A stretch of 64,000 bases of DNA from Rhizobium sp. CG5 (GCF_023701945.1 NZ_JABAEF010000004.1:124001-188000), one strand, 5' to 3'. Numbered from the stretch's first letter, positions 29,124 to 38,166 are shown. A program made the numbers and translations. Notes: a model not told the origin generated them from the letters alone.

Positions 29124-29915
29124 TTACGGCGCTGGAAAGAGCGCGCTTGTGCGTCCGCTTGCAAAGTAGGATGCCAGGCCTATCCATTCGCGCACCGCTG
29201 TCGCCGTCTGCTGGGCGTTCAGCGTCGGCTGGGTGAAATCAAGCCCGAGGCGAACTTCGCCGCTGGTGCGGTAATCCGTCGGCCAGGGAACGACGGCAAT
29301 GCCGGCCTTGCGCATCAGCCCCACGGATCGCGGCATATGGAAGGCCGAGGTGATCAGCAGGCAATTGTCGAGACCGGCACTCTCCAGCAGGCTCTTGCTG
29401 TTCTGCACATTCTCGAACGTCGTGCGGGAGGTCGTCTCGCGCACCAGGCGCTCGACCGGAATGCCGAAGGTTGAAAAGAACCGCTGCGAGGCCGCCGCAT
29501 CGCCCTCATAGGTGCCGCTCAACGAGCCGTCGCCGCCCGATACCAGGATCTGCGCGTCGGGAAATGCCCGCGCCAGCCTGAGAGCCTCGACGAACCGGTC
29601 GGCGGACTGGTTCAGCTCGATGCCGCCGCGTGCCGTCGTCACCTCGGTTTCGAAGGCGCCGCCGAGCACGATCAGGCAGGAAACCGACGAGGGATCGGCC
29701 TGCGGCCTGGGAAACCGCTCCTCCAGCACCTGCAGAAAGAACGAACCAGCGGTGGTGAAGAGCGTGACGAACAGAACGGCGGCGCCAAGGCTGGAGAACA
29801 CCAACCCGATTCGGCGCCAGCCGAGCAGGGTGGCAACGAAGCTGATCACGATGGCAAAGAAGGCCAGCGACAACGGCTGCGCGACGATCCAGAACAGTTT
29901 GGACAGGGTGAACAT
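29124..29915 (-). CDS. YdcF/ElyC-family (DUF218) membrane protein
   Basis: 263 residues. Two N-terminal transmembrane segments (about 10-30 and 37-60) precede a periplasmic DUF218 domain with the signatures LIVLGGAFE, ILVSGGDGS, ETTSRTTFENVQNS and TSAFHMPRS. E. coli ElyC and SanA of this family affect peptidoglycan/envelope integrity; the chemistry is not known. It converges on the exported-protein gene. Confidence 0.9.
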   Translation of the reverse strand: MFTLSKLFWIVAQPLSLAFFAIVISFVATLLGWRRIGLVFSSLGAAVLFVTLFTTAGSFFLQVLEERFPRPQADPSSVSCLIVLGGAFETEVTTARGGIELNQSADRFVEALRLARAFPDAQILVSGGDGSLSGTYEGDAAASQRFFSTFGIPVERLVRETTSRTTFENVQNSKSLLESAGLDNCLLITSAFHMPRSVGLMRKAGIAVVPWPTDYRTSGEVRLGLDFTQPTLNAQQTATAVREWIGLASYFASGRTSALFPAP

Positions 29916-30047
29916 AGGCTGGTCGATCTCCAGGTCGCGACAGCGAATCGCCGCATCGCTGTAGATCGCCCGCCATCACCAAGGACACAAGACTGAACAG
30001 CCAGACAGCCGGCAATTTATCTCAATGGGTTCAAAGGAAAAGAGTTT

Positions 30048-30123
<76 letters not shown>

Positions 30124-30232
30124 AAACCATGGGTCCGGCAGTGCCGGTTCCGGGAAGCCGTCGGAGCGTTTCAGCTCGTCGGGTGGCGGCTTATTACTTC
30201 CCTGTTTAGAAGATTACAAGCCGAAAAGTGCA

Positions 30233-30261
30233 GGCCCGGAAAACTTTTCGCTCTCCGGGCC
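30233..30261 (-). terminator. Hairpin after the TIGR02300 gene
   Basis: GGCCCGGA (30233-30240) is complementary to TCCGGGCC (30254-30261), giving eight pairs downstream of the minus-strand gene ending at 30273. The T-tract is weak. Confidence 0.55.
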
Positions 30262-30272
30262 GCAATGGTCGC

Positions 30273-30659
30273 TTAAACGTCGTCGTCGTCGCCGGTCACG
30301 CCGATGATGCCCGACATGTCGTCGTCCTCATCGTCTTCGTCGGCTTCGAGGAAGGTGTCGTCTTCTTCATCGTCGATCTCGACATCGTCGTCGCCGATAT
30401 CCGGAATATCGTCAGCACCGCCGTTGTCATCCGCATCTTCGAGCGAGACGAGTTCGACTTCCGTGTTTTCGGTATCGACTTCCGCTACATCTTCTTCCTC
30501 AGCCTTTTCCATGATCGCAGCCACGGAGGACTCCTCGAAATAGGAGAGCGGCCAAGATTTGTTGGTATAGGGAGAGACGATCGGATCCTTGTTCAGATCG
30601 TAGAATTTCTTGCCCGTATCCGGGCAGGTACGTTTGGTTCCAAGTCCTGCTTTTGCCAC
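30273..30659 (-). CDS. TIGR02300-family (FYDLN acid) protein
   Basis: 128 residues. The conserved N-terminus GTKRTCPDTGKKFYDLNKDPIVSPY is the family signature, with a possible half zinc site, and is followed by an extremely Asp/Glu-rich tail (about 55-128). Function is unknown, though the family is widespread in alphaproteobacteria. The GTG at 30659 has AAGAGG eight bases upstream and yields MAKAGLGTKR; a TTG two codons earlier is too close to that site. Confidence 0.88.
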   Translation of the reverse strand: MAKAGLGTKRTCPDTGKKFYDLNKDPIVSPYTNKSWPLSYFEESSVAAIMEKAEEEDVAEVDTENTEVELVSLEDADDNGGADDIPDIGDDDVEIDDEEDDTFLEADEDDEDDDMSGIIGVTGDDDDV

Positions 30660-30966
30660 AGTCAAAGCCTCTTGAAGTGCCGAGTAATATCGGGATTTGC
30701 CGTTGATCCGGCACAGGCCGGTTGAATGGATAGCCGGTCCCCTTAATCGTTGCCATCTCTCCTGTCAAAGGCAAACTTGCAAAGAGGCCCTGCCGCCTGC
30801 ACGATTGGAGGCGTGTCCAGCGGATCGAATCGCCGCTTCCGCCGGCCCATTGCGGACGGAACCGGCCCGCCTGCCGAAGGATGTCGGCCTGGCGGCACTT
30901 TGCAGCCTGTGTTGTTTTCCGCTAACAGTGCCGCAGCATGAAGTTGAAGAGACGGCAGGACAATTG
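30660..30966. other. Intergenic region where rhizobia often carry aroA
   Basis: About 300 bases between the TIGR02300 gene and cmk. The open frame upstream of cmk (from 30697) has no recognisable protein similarity. In Sinorhizobium the EPSP synthase gene aroA lies directly before cmk; neither its N- nor C-terminal motifs can be found here on either strand. The stretch probably holds two divergent promoters. Confidence 0.5.
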
Positions 30967-31596
30967 ATGATCATCGCCATTGACGGGCCAGCCGCGGCCG
31001 GCAAGGGAACCCTTTCTCGGTTGATCGCCGAGCATTACGGCTTTCACCACCTGGATACCGGACTGACCTATCGCGCCGCGGCCAAGGCGCTGATCGACGC
31101 CGGTCTGCCGCTGGACGACGAGGACGTTGCACAGAAGGTTGCAAGCGAGGTCGAACTGGCCGGGCTCGACCGCACGGTCCTGTCGAAACACGAGATCGGC
31201 GAGGCAGCCTCGAAAATCGCCGTGATGCCGGCGGTTCGCCGCGCGCTGGTCGAGGCGCAGCGATCCTTTTCGAAACGCGCGCCCGGAACGGTGCTGGACG
31301 GGCGCGACATCGGCACGGTGGTCTGCCCCAAGGCCCCGGTGAAATTCTATGTGACGGCCTCCACCGAGGTGCGCGCCAGGCGGCGGTACGAGGAGATCGT
31401 CGCAGGCGGCGCATCGGCCGAGTATGATGCGATCTTTGCCGACGTGAAGAAGCGCGACGAGCGCGATATGGGCCGCGACGACAGCCCTTTGAAACCTGCG
31501 GACGATGCGCACTTGCTTGACACGTCGGAAATGAGTATAGAGGCGGCGTTTCGGGCAGCGCGCGATATCATCGATGCTGCCTTGAAAAAAGAATGA
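30967..31596 (+). CDS. cmk: Cytidylate kinase
   Basis: 209 residues with the P-loop [15 protein letters not shown] (4-18), [11 protein letters not shown] and the [10 protein letters not shown] motif typical of bacterial CMP kinases. It phosphorylates CMP/dCMP with ATP. It precedes rpsA, the standard cmk-rpsA order. A long upstream extension of the frame is not supported by family length. Confidence 0.96.
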   Translation: MIIAIDGPAAAGKGTLSRLIAEHYGFHHLDTGLTYRAAAKALIDAGLPLDDEDVAQKVASEVELAGLDRTVLSKHEIGEAASKIAVMPAVRRALVEAQRSFSKRAPGTVLDGRDIGTVVCPKAPVKFYVTASTEVRARRRYEEIVAGGASAEYDAIFADVKKRDERDMGRDDSPLKPADDAHLLDTSEMSIEAAFRAARDIIDAALKKE

Positions 31597-31606
31597 AGGA
31601 CAGGAT

Positions 31607-31626
31607 GCCGGTTCGCCGGCTTTCTG
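31607..31626 (+). terminator. UUCG tetraloop hairpin after cmk
   Basis: GCCGG-TTCG-CCGGC followed by TTTCTG is a short, very stable hairpin eleven bases after the cmk stop, and probably causes partial termination before rpsA. Confidence 0.6.
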
Positions 31627-31671
31627 TTTCGATAAAATCGCCGACACAATCATCCCCGCGCCGGATAGTCT

Positions 31672-31700
31672 CTTGGATCAAAGAGGCGGATGAGTGTATG
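31672..31700 (+). promoter_or_regulatory. Likely rpsA promoter
   Basis: CTTGGA (31672-31677), a 17-base spacer and TGTATG (31695-31700) resemble an alphaproteobacterial vegetative promoter about 60 bases before rpsA, downstream of the cmk hairpin. Confidence 0.45.
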
Positions 31701-31762
31701 GCCTGTGCAACTCGAACCACCGGCGCAGACCCGCGTTCCATGGGACGCGATTAGGAGTCTTA

Positions 31763-33466
31763 ATGTCAGTAGCTACCCCAACCCGGGAGGACTTTGCGGC
31801 CCTCCTCGAAGAATCCTTTGCCACCAACGACCTGGCCGAAGGCTATGTTGCCAAGGGCATCGTAACGGCCATCGAAAAGGACGTCGCAATCGTTGACGTC
31901 GGCCTCAAGGTCGAAGGCCGCATCGCGCTGAAGGAATTCGGCGCCCGTGCCAAGGACGGTTCGCTGAAGGTCGGCGACGAAGTCGAAGTCTATGTCGAGC
32001 GCATCGAAAATGCTCTCGGCGAAGCTGTTCTGTCGCGCGAAAAGGCTCGCCGCGAAGAAAGCTGGATCAAGCTCGAAGCCAAGTTCGAAGCCGGCGAGCG
32101 CGTCGAAGGCGTCATCTTCAACCAGGTCAAGGGTGGTTTCACCGTCGATCTGGATGGTGCCGTTGCCTTCCTTCCGCGTTCGCAGGTCGACATCCGTCCG
32201 ATCCGCGACGTGACCCCGCTGATGCACAACCCGCAGCCCTTCGAAATCCTCAAGATGGACAAGCGTCGCGGCAACATCGTCGTTTCGCGTCGTACCGTTC
32301 TTGAAGAATCCCGCGCTGAACAGCGTTCGGAAATCGTCCAGAACCTCGAAGAAGGCCAGGTTGTTGACGGCGTCGTCAAGAACATCACCGATTACGGTGC
32401 GTTCGTTGACCTCGGCGGCATCGACGGCCTGCTGCATGTCACCGACATGGCATGGCGTCGCGTCAACCATCCGTCCGAGATCCTGACGATCGGTCAGCAG
32501 GTCAAGGTTCAGATCATCCGCATCAACCAGGAAACCCACCGCATCTCGCTCGGCATGAAGCAGCTCGAGTCGGATCCGTGGGATGGCATCGCTGCCAAGT
32601 ACCCGGTTGGCAAGAAGATCTCCGGTACCGTGACCAACATCACCGACTACGGTGCATTCGTCGAGCTGGAGCCGGGCATCGAAGGCCTGATCCACATCTC
32701 GGAAATGTCCTGGACCAAGAAGAACGTGCATCCCGGCAAGATCCTGTCCACTACGCAGGATGTTGACGTCGTCGTTCTCGAAGTCGATCCGTCCAAGCGT
32801 CGTATTTCGCTCGGCCTCAAGCAGACGCTCGAAAATCCGTGGCAGGCATTTGCCTTCGGTCATCCGGCTGGCACTGAAGTCGAAGGCGAAGTCAAGAACA
32901 AGACCGAATTCGGCCTGTTCATCGGCCTCGACGGCGATGTTGACGGCATGGTGCACCTGTCCGACCTCGACTGGAACCGTCCGGGCGAGCAGGTCATCGA
33001 GGAATACAACAAGGGCGACATGGTCAAGGCCGTCGTTCTCGATGTAGACGTCGACAAGGAACGCATCTCGCTCGGCATCAAGCAGCTCGGCAAGGACGCC
33101 GTCGGCGAAGCCGCGTCGTCCGGCGACCTGCGCAAGAACGCTGTCGTTTCCTGCGAAGTTCTGGCCGTCAACGACGGTGGCATCGAAGTGAAGCTCGTCA
33201 ACCACGAGGACATCACATCGTTCATCCGTCGCAACGACCTGTCGCGTGACCGTGACGAGCAGCGCCCCGAGCGTTTCTCGGTTGGCCAGATCGTTGATGC
33301 CCGCGTGCTGAACTTCTCCAAGAAGGATCGCAAGGTCATGCTGTCGATCAAGGCGCTGGAAATCGCCGAAGAGAAGGAAGCTGTTGCTCAGTTCGGTTCG
33401 TCCGACAGCGGCGCTTCGCTCGGCGACATCCTGGGTGCGGCTCTGAAGAACCGCAACAACGACTAA
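31763..33466 (+). CDS. rpsA: 30S ribosomal protein S1
   Basis: 567 residues with six S1 repeats; repeats 3-5 carry the clear ITDYGAFVxL signature (for example KNITDYGAFVDLGG and TNITDYGAFVELEP). S1 binds mRNA leaders and helps the 30S subunit melt structure. The ATG at 31763 has AGGAG at 31753-31757; the longer open frame from 31694 lacks such a site. A fourteen-pair terminator follows. Confidence 0.97.
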   Translation: MSVATPTREDFAALLEESFATNDLAEGYVAKGIVTAIEKDVAIVDVGLKVEGRIALKEFGARAKDGSLKVGDEVEVYVERIENALGEAVLSREKARREESWIKLEAKFEAGERVEGVIFNQVKGGFTVDLDGAVAFLPRSQVDIRPIRDVTPLMHNPQPFEILKMDKRRGNIVVSRRTVLEESRAEQRSEIVQNLEEGQVVDGVVKNITDYGAFVDLGGIDGLLHVTDMAWRRVNHPSEILTIGQQVKVQIIRINQETHRISLGMKQLESDPWDGIAAKYPVGKKISGTVTNITDYGAFVELEPGIEGLIHISEMSWTKKNVHPGKILSTTQDVDVVVLEVDPSKRRISLGLKQTLENPWQAFAFGHPAGTEVEGEVKNKTEFGLFIGLDGDVDGMVHLSDLDWNRPGEQVIEEYNKGDMVKAVVLDVDVDKERISLGIKQLGKDAVGEAASSGDLRKNAVVSCEVLAVNDGGIEVKLVNHEDITSFIRRNDLSRDRDEQRPERFSVGQIVDARVLNFSKKDRKVMLSIKALEIAEEKEAVAQFGSSDSGASLGDILGAALKNRNND

Positions 33467-33490
33467 TTCACCGCCGCAAGGCATGAATCG

Positions 33491-33526
33491 AGAACCCGCC
33501 GGACAGATCGTCCGGCGGGTTCTTTC
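33491..33526 (+). terminator. Intrinsic terminator of rpsA
   Basis: AGAACCCGCCGGAC (33491-33504) and GTCCGGCGGGTTCT (33510-33523) form a perfect fourteen-pair stem followed by TTCGTTT. Confidence 0.9.
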
Positions 33527-33564
33527 GTTTCAGGGGTATGTTCAGTCGAAGAGATGGGACCGGG

Positions 33565-34992
33565 TCAGGCCGGCTGCCAGCCGTCCAGCAGTGCCAGCCC
33601 CTTGCCCATCAGGGTATCGGCCGCATCGTGAGAGCTGGCCTCGACATAGCAGCGCATTTCCGGCGCATTGCCGGAGGGACGGAAATGGATGACGCTGTCG
33701 TCATCGAGCGTGACCCGCAGGCCGTCGATATCGGTGGTCGACTTGACCGTGCCGATCGGCGCCAGGAAGGTGGCGAGGTTGGCAGGTGCTGCCCGCAGGA
33801 AGGCCATCAGCGCGCCGCTCTTGTCCAGCGGATAGTTCTCGATCCGGTCGCTGAGCGCGATCGGCAGGGAAAAGCCCGCGGCAACCCCTGACAGTGGCGC
33901 CTTGGCGCTGGCGGAAGCATAGAGCGTCGCCAGCAGCGGCAGGATGCAGTCGCGGGTTGGCAGCGCGGCAAGGGTTCGGCCCTCGACCGTAAAGTCCGAG
34001 CCAAGCATCAACCCGCCATTGGCTTCGAAGCCCATCACGCCCGTTTCGCCCTGGACAAGCGCTTCGTTCATCGCGGCGATCACATAGGGAGAGCCGACCC
34101 GTGTCCGCTTCACAATGCCGCCGCAGGCCGCCTCGATCCCCGAATTGGAGGTAACCGGCGTCACCAGAACACCGGCCTTCAGGAAGCGCGCGGCAATGAG
34201 GCCGAGCAGGTCGCCACGCAAGGGCGATCCATGCTCGTCGGCCACCAGCGGCCGGTCGGCATCGCCATCGGTCGAGACGATGGCATCCAGCTGGTGCTCG
34301 CTCGCCCAGGCTGCGAGTTTTTCCAATGTCTCCTCGGAGACCGCTTCGGTATCGACGGGGATGAAGATGTCGGAACGGCCGAGCGGCATTACATCGGCGC
34401 CATAGCCCTCAAGCAGCGTCACCATCATGTCGCGCGCCACGCTGCTGTGCTGATAGACGCCGATCTTCAGGCCCCTGAGGCTGCCGGCCGGCAGGATCTG
34501 CTGGTTGCGCTCCATGAACAGTTGTGCCGCGCGCTCAGCATGGTCCGGGCCGCTGCCGACCTCCACCAGATTGGCTGAGCGGTCGCCGGCAAGCTCGGTG
34601 GCCTTGCCGGTGATCGCGGTCTCGTCATCCTTGTCGATTTCCCCGTCGGGCCGATAGAACTTGATGCCGTTGCGGTCGGCTGGAATATGCGACCCGGTAA
34701 TCATCAGCGACCCGGCATTGAGTTTCATGCCGTAAAGGGCAAGCGCCGGCGTCGGCAACTCGCCGCAATCGATCGGCTCCAGCCCGGCCCGGCGCAAAGC
34801 GGCCATCGCGGTCGTCGAAATCTCCGGGCTGGACGGGCGAAAATCCCGGCCGACCAGAACCGGACTGCCCGGTTTCGCCATGCCTTTCGACAGCAGGACA
34901 TGGGCAAAGGCCGTAGCGTAAAGAGCGGAAACGCTGCCGACCAGTTCTATGGACAATCCGCGTAAACCGCTCGTTCCGAATTTGGGTGCCAT
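33565..34992 (-). CDS. manB: Phosphomannomutase (phosphohexomutase family)
   Basis: 475 residues of the alpha-D-phosphohexomutase family: FGTSGLRG at the N-terminus, the active-site phosphoserine loop TGSHIPADRNGIKFY, the metal-binding loop DGDADRP and the C-terminal phosphate-binding RPSGNAPEMR. It probably interconverts mannose-6- and mannose-1-phosphate for GDP-mannose and surface polysaccharides; glucose phosphates are also possible. Rhizobial relatives are called manB or noeK. The active-site serine context is SH-I rather than the common SHN-P, a variant worth noting. Confidence 0.88.
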   Translation of the reverse strand: MAPKFGTSGLRGLSIELVGSVSALYATAFAHVLLSKGMAKPGSPVLVGRDFRPSSPEISTTAMAALRRAGLEPIDCGELPTPALALYGMKLNAGSLMITGSHIPADRNGIKFYRPDGEIDKDDETAITGKATELAGDRSANLVEVGSGPDHAERAAQLFMERNQQILPAGSLRGLKIGVYQHSSVARDMMVTLLEGYGADVMPLGRSDIFIPVDTEAVSEETLEKLAAWASEHQLDAIVSTDGDADRPLVADEHGSPLRGDLLGLIAARFLKAGVLVTPVTSNSGIEAACGGIVKRTRVGSPYVIAAMNEALVQGETGVMGFEANGGLMLGSDFTVEGRTLAALPTRDCILPLLATLYASASAKAPLSGVAAGFSLPIALSDRIENYPLDKSGALMAFLRAAPANLATFLAPIGTVKSTTDIDGLRVTLDDDSVIHFRPSGNAPEMRCYVEASSHDAADTLMGKGLALLDGWQPA

Positions 34993-35183
34993 GGCGACGT
35001 TCTCCTTGAAGCGATGAAAATCTCAGTGTTTGCGGAGAGTTATATAGCCAATTCGGCACCGGCCTCAAGAAATCGGCCGGGCAGGACCGATTTGCCGGAC
35101 AAGCCCGTGGCGCTCTCAGGAGCGGCAGGGACCTTACGGGTCGGTCGCCACCACAAACGGAACTCTGCGACAAAAAGGGGAGG

Positions 35184-35305
35184 CCAAAAATGGAAAGAGC
35201 CCGGCGCGGGAGGAGGTGCGCCAGGCTCTTAAACTTGATCGGCAATTGGGAGGAGGAGTATGCCGATCCCATCTAACGGTACTGGGAGGAGGAGTGCACC
35301 GCTTC
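35184..35305 (-). ncRNA. CCUCCUCCC-motif small RNA (cuckoo / MmgR-like)
   Basis: On the minus strand three consecutive stem-loops each show CCTCCTCCC in the loop (plus-strand positions 35284-35292, 35248-35256 and 35208-35216). Their stems are CGGT/ACCG (35277-35301), GATCGGCA/TGCCGATC (35237-35268) and AAGAGCC/GGCTCTT with inner GGCGC/GCGCC (35195-35230). The last stem is followed on the minus strand by TCCATTTTTGG, a terminator. Alphaproteobacterial cuckoo RNAs (CcsR of Rhodobacter, MmgR of Sinorhizobium) have exactly this loop, which can pair with Shine-Dalgarno sequences. The 5' end is estimated. Confidence 0.85.
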
Positions 35306-35657
35306 GATAATTATGAATATATCCTTATCGATTGAAATGAACAGCATCATTGCTGCAACGCAGTAATGCAATTTATGCATAGCTTTGGATCGGCTCCGCA
35401 TGAAGGCGTCGGAAAGCCCAATGGACATGGCTTGACTATCGGGCGACCAGCGCGAAAGTGGTCAAATTCGCGGCATTAACCGTATTTGACGCGCGTTTCT
35501 GCGCATAGCTCGGATCGTGCTTCCGCTCGCCGCGGGCCGCTGGCTGTGTTGCGCGGCAGGCCAACAGAGCCGCCTTACCGCAAAACCGGTATCGCCACGT
35601 TCTGCTTTGGGCTATAGCCCCGCCCAAGATCGGCAACGTGCTGACCAGGAGACGACG
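35306..35657. promoter_or_regulatory. AT-rich control region with inverted repeat, between the small RNA and rnd
   Basis: About 350 bases. On the minus strand CATAAT or TATATT near 35313-35325 could be the -10 of the small RNA. An imperfect palindrome, GCATCATTGCTG then CGCAGTAATGC (35343-35369), lies just upstream of it and may bind a regulator. The remainder towards rnd contains no gene that I can support. Confidence 0.45.
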
Positions 35658-36284
35658 ATGGCTTCTAAGATTCGCTACCACGAAGGGGATATCTCGGCGG
35701 TTGATGCGGCGCGCTACACCGACGCGATCGCCATCGATACCGAGACGCTGGGTCTTGTCCCGAGGCGTGATCGCCTGTGCCTGGTACAATTGTCGCCCGG
35801 CGACGGCACGGCAGATGTCATCCGCATTGCCGCCGGCCAGAAGCAGGCTCCCAATCTCGTCGCCATGCTCGCCGATCCGGCACGCCAGAAGATCTTCCAT
35901 TTCGGCCGTTTTGACATTGCTGTTCTGTTCCATACCTTCGGCGTGACCTGCGGTCCTGTATTCTGCACCAAGATCGCTTCGCGCCTCTGCCGGACCTATA
36001 CCGATCGCCATGGATTGAAGGACAACCTCAAGGAAATGTTGGAGGTGGATATCTCCAAGGCGCAGCAATCGTCTGACTGGGCGGCAGAAAAGCTTTCCCC
36101 GGCCCAACTCGAATATGCGGCGTCCGATGTGCTTTACCTGCATGCATTGCGCGACCGGCTGACCGACCGTCTTGTCCGCGATGGTCGCCTGGAGCACGCC
36201 AATGCCTGCTTCCAATTCCTGCCGACCCGGGCCAAGCTCGATCTGCTCGGCTGGGATGAGACGGATATCTTTGCCCATAGCTAA
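35658..36284 (+). CDS. rnd: Ribonuclease D-type 3'-5' exonuclease (catalytic domain only)
   Basis: 208 residues, about half of E. coli RNase D. The DEDDy exonuclease motifs are present: AIDTETLG (Asp, Glu), HFGRFDIAVL (Asp) and YAASDVLYL (Tyr ... Asp). The HRDC domains are absent, as in other rhizobial short RNase D proteins. It trims 3' ends of tRNA precursors and small RNAs. The ATG at 35658 follows CAGGAGA at good spacing, so the longer open frame from 35517 is rejected. Confidence 0.9.
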   Translation: MASKIRYHEGDISAVDAARYTDAIAIDTETLGLVPRRDRLCLVQLSPGDGTADVIRIAAGQKQAPNLVAMLADPARQKIFHFGRFDIAVLFHTFGVTCGPVFCTKIASRLCRTYTDRHGLKDNLKEMLEVDISKAQQSSDWAAEKLSPAQLEYAASDVLYLHALRDRLTDRLVRDGRLEHANACFQFLPTRAKLDLLGWDETDIFAHS

Positions 36285-36425
36285 GGGGTGGGCCGGTAGA
36301 ATTCTCGGTAAATCGGTGAAGGTTCATTAACGGCTATCGGTTACATTAGCATTTGACAAAATGTAACCGGCGACGGAAGGCGGAGCTTTCTGCTGCGTGC
36401 CGTCGATGACAGACCGAATGCGACC

Positions 36426-36758
36426 ATGATGGATGCAGCGACCAAGCCGATGAATGGCGTATCTCCGACTGGAAATCGCGCCAATCGTGATTCCAGCCAA
36501 AGCGACGAGGCCGATCTGTTCGACATGTTTCTGCCGGAGGCGCCAGGTCTGGTCGGCACCGGTGCTGCTGTCTGGGAACAGCCGGATCCGGCCTCTCACG
36601 GCGATGGCTCAGGATCCGTTCGCCGCGTCGCCGCCACATGGCTCGATGCCATGCCTGCGGACAAATACGATCGCGCCACGCCTGCCAAAGGCGAGATCTC
36701 TGCCGTCAATTCCGATGATAACGGCCTTTACCGGATGTTTCGCAGCCTGTCGCCATGA
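36426..36758 (+). CDS. Hypothetical protein, 110 residues
   Basis: Not recognised. The product is polar and probably disordered in its first 30 residues, with an acidic patch DEADLFDMFLPEAPG and a second short hydrophobic-acidic element at the C-terminus (DDNGLYRMFRSLSP). Third codon positions are fairly GC-rich, which supports coding, but the start region has no good Shine-Dalgarno. Its 3' end lies 13 bases from the end of the convergent nadV gene. It may be real or a chance frame. Confidence 0.5.
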   Translation: MMDAATKPMNGVSPTGNRANRDSSQSDEADLFDMFLPEAPGLVGTGAAVWEQPDPASHGDGSGSVRRVAATWLDAMPADKYDRATPAKGEISAVNSDDNGLYRMFRSLSP

Positions 36759-36771
36759 CGCTTGGGCCTGT

Positions 36772-38166
36772 TCAGCCGCGGGCCCGCTCGCGGATCTCTT
36801 CGAATGACCAGTCCTTGAGCAGCTTGCCGTTTTCCCAGACGGGCGCCAATTGATCCGGGCGTCCGCCCAGTTCCTCCCGGCGAATGGCCAGCAACTCGCC
36901 ATCCTCGACAATCACCGATTGGCGGCCGGGTCGCGGCAGTTTGTCATGCCTATTGATCGGGCGGCGCGACATGTCGTGCCAGGATCCGTCCGTATCCTGC
37001 CGGGCGCTGCATTTTACCGTGAAGGAGTACGTGTCGCGGCTGACCTTTTGGAGCTGCGATGCGCCGATGCCAAAGGCGATGTTCTCCGCCGAGAAACCCA
37101 TGCTTTCAAGCCGGCCGAGAATCATCGTCATATCCTGGAGGGAGAGCCCATCCGCCTGCAGGACCCGCACGGCATCGTCGAGCACCTTGTAGCCCTTGCC
37201 GTTCAACCGGGTGCCGAATGCATATGCCAGCTGCGCGACGACCTGCACCGAGGTATCGATCGGATCGCCGCTGTCGGGACGGACAATCAGCGTGCCGCCC
37301 GCCGCTCGCACCTTGGCCTGCAATTGCTTGCCCCAGATTTCTGAGACCGCATTCTGGATATCGTAGCTGTCGGACACCACCGAATAGGCCGGATAGTGTC
37401 CGAACCGACCCACCATGTTGGAATAGGCCTCTGCTTCGCCCGGCTGTCCCCAGGCAACCATTGTGGTGTGCTCGGACGCCGGCACGGACAGTCCGGCCAT
37501 CCTGGCGCCGTAATATTTGCGGGCATAGAGAACGGCCGGCAGTGTGTCGGTATTGCGGAACTGCAGCAGATGCGCCGCGCCGCCAATGCCGGATTGCTCA
37601 AGGCTGGTCGTGCCGCGTGCGCCGAAATCGCTAAGCCGGGTCGGCATCACCTGATCAGGCTGATCGCAGCTGCGCTCCAGGAACGGCGCCAGCGTCTCGC
37701 GAATGCGGCGCACCATGCTGGCCACGGTCGAGGGATACCAGACGGCCCGCAGCAGCGCCGTTTCCATATAGGAAGTCAACCATGCAACCCGTGGATCCGT
37801 ATTGACCACCTGAACCATGGGCAGGTCACGCCTGATGATGCTGCCTTCGGCAAGTGCTTCGATCCGCAGCGGCAGCAGGCCGCCATGGACGGTCAAGATA
37901 TGTTCCCAACCGGCGCGATCGAAAGGCTGGCCATGCAGCGTTGCAATCTCCTCGGCCTCATCGATATCGGCAGCGGTGACGGCGCGGGAAAGATATTCCT
38001 TCAGGAACATCTGCAGGCCGAAAAACACCACTTCTGGTTTATGCGAAGCGCCGCGGGTGGTGATGTAGCTGCTGATCGCGCCGGTTCCCGGCGGATATTG
38101 CAGAAAATGCCCGAGCTTGTAGCTGTCCGTATTCAAGATTGGATTCAGGATATTCATGGGGCGCAT
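36772..38166 (-). CDS. nadV: Nicotinamide phosphoribosyltransferase
   Basis: 464 residues, close to the NAMPT/NadV size. NTDSYKLGH at the N-terminus, the SDFGARGT loop, the conserved SVVSDSYDI region and RPDSGDP match the NAMPT family rather than the shorter PncB. NadV makes NMN from nicotinamide and PRPP, a two-step salvage to NAD with an NMN adenylyltransferase. ATGs at 38166 and 38157 are both possible; GGTGG spacing slightly favours the second. Such genes are patchily distributed in bacteria. Confidence 0.9.
   Translation of the reverse strand: MRPMNILNPILNTDSYKLGHFLQYPPGTGAISSYITTRGASHKPEVVFFGLQMFLKEYLSRAVTAADIDEAEEIATLHGQPFDRAGWEHILTVHGGLLPLRIEALAEGSIIRRDLPMVQVVNTDPRVAWLTSYMETALLRAVWYPSTVASMVRRIRETLAPFLERSCDQPDQVMPTRLSDFGARGTTSLEQSGIGGAAHLLQFRNTDTLPAVLYARKYYGARMAGLSVPASEHTTMVAWGQPGEAEAYSNMVGRFGHYPAYSVVSDSYDIQNAVSEIWGKQLQAKVRAAGGTLIVRPDSGDPIDTSVQVVAQLAYAFGTRLNGKGYKVLDDAVRVLQADGLSLQDMTMILGRLESMGFSAENIAFGIGASQLQKVSRDTYSFTVKCSARQDTDGSWHDMSRRPINRHDKLPRPGRQSVIVEDGELLAIRREELGGRPDQLAPVWENGKLLKDWSFEEIRERARG

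Noticed and set aside
35208..35292. Three GGGAGGAGG copies on the plus strand as ribosome-binding sites of small genes
   Set aside because: No start codons with usable frames follow them. The stems and the T-tract make sense only for a minus-strand RNA with CCTCCTCCC loops.
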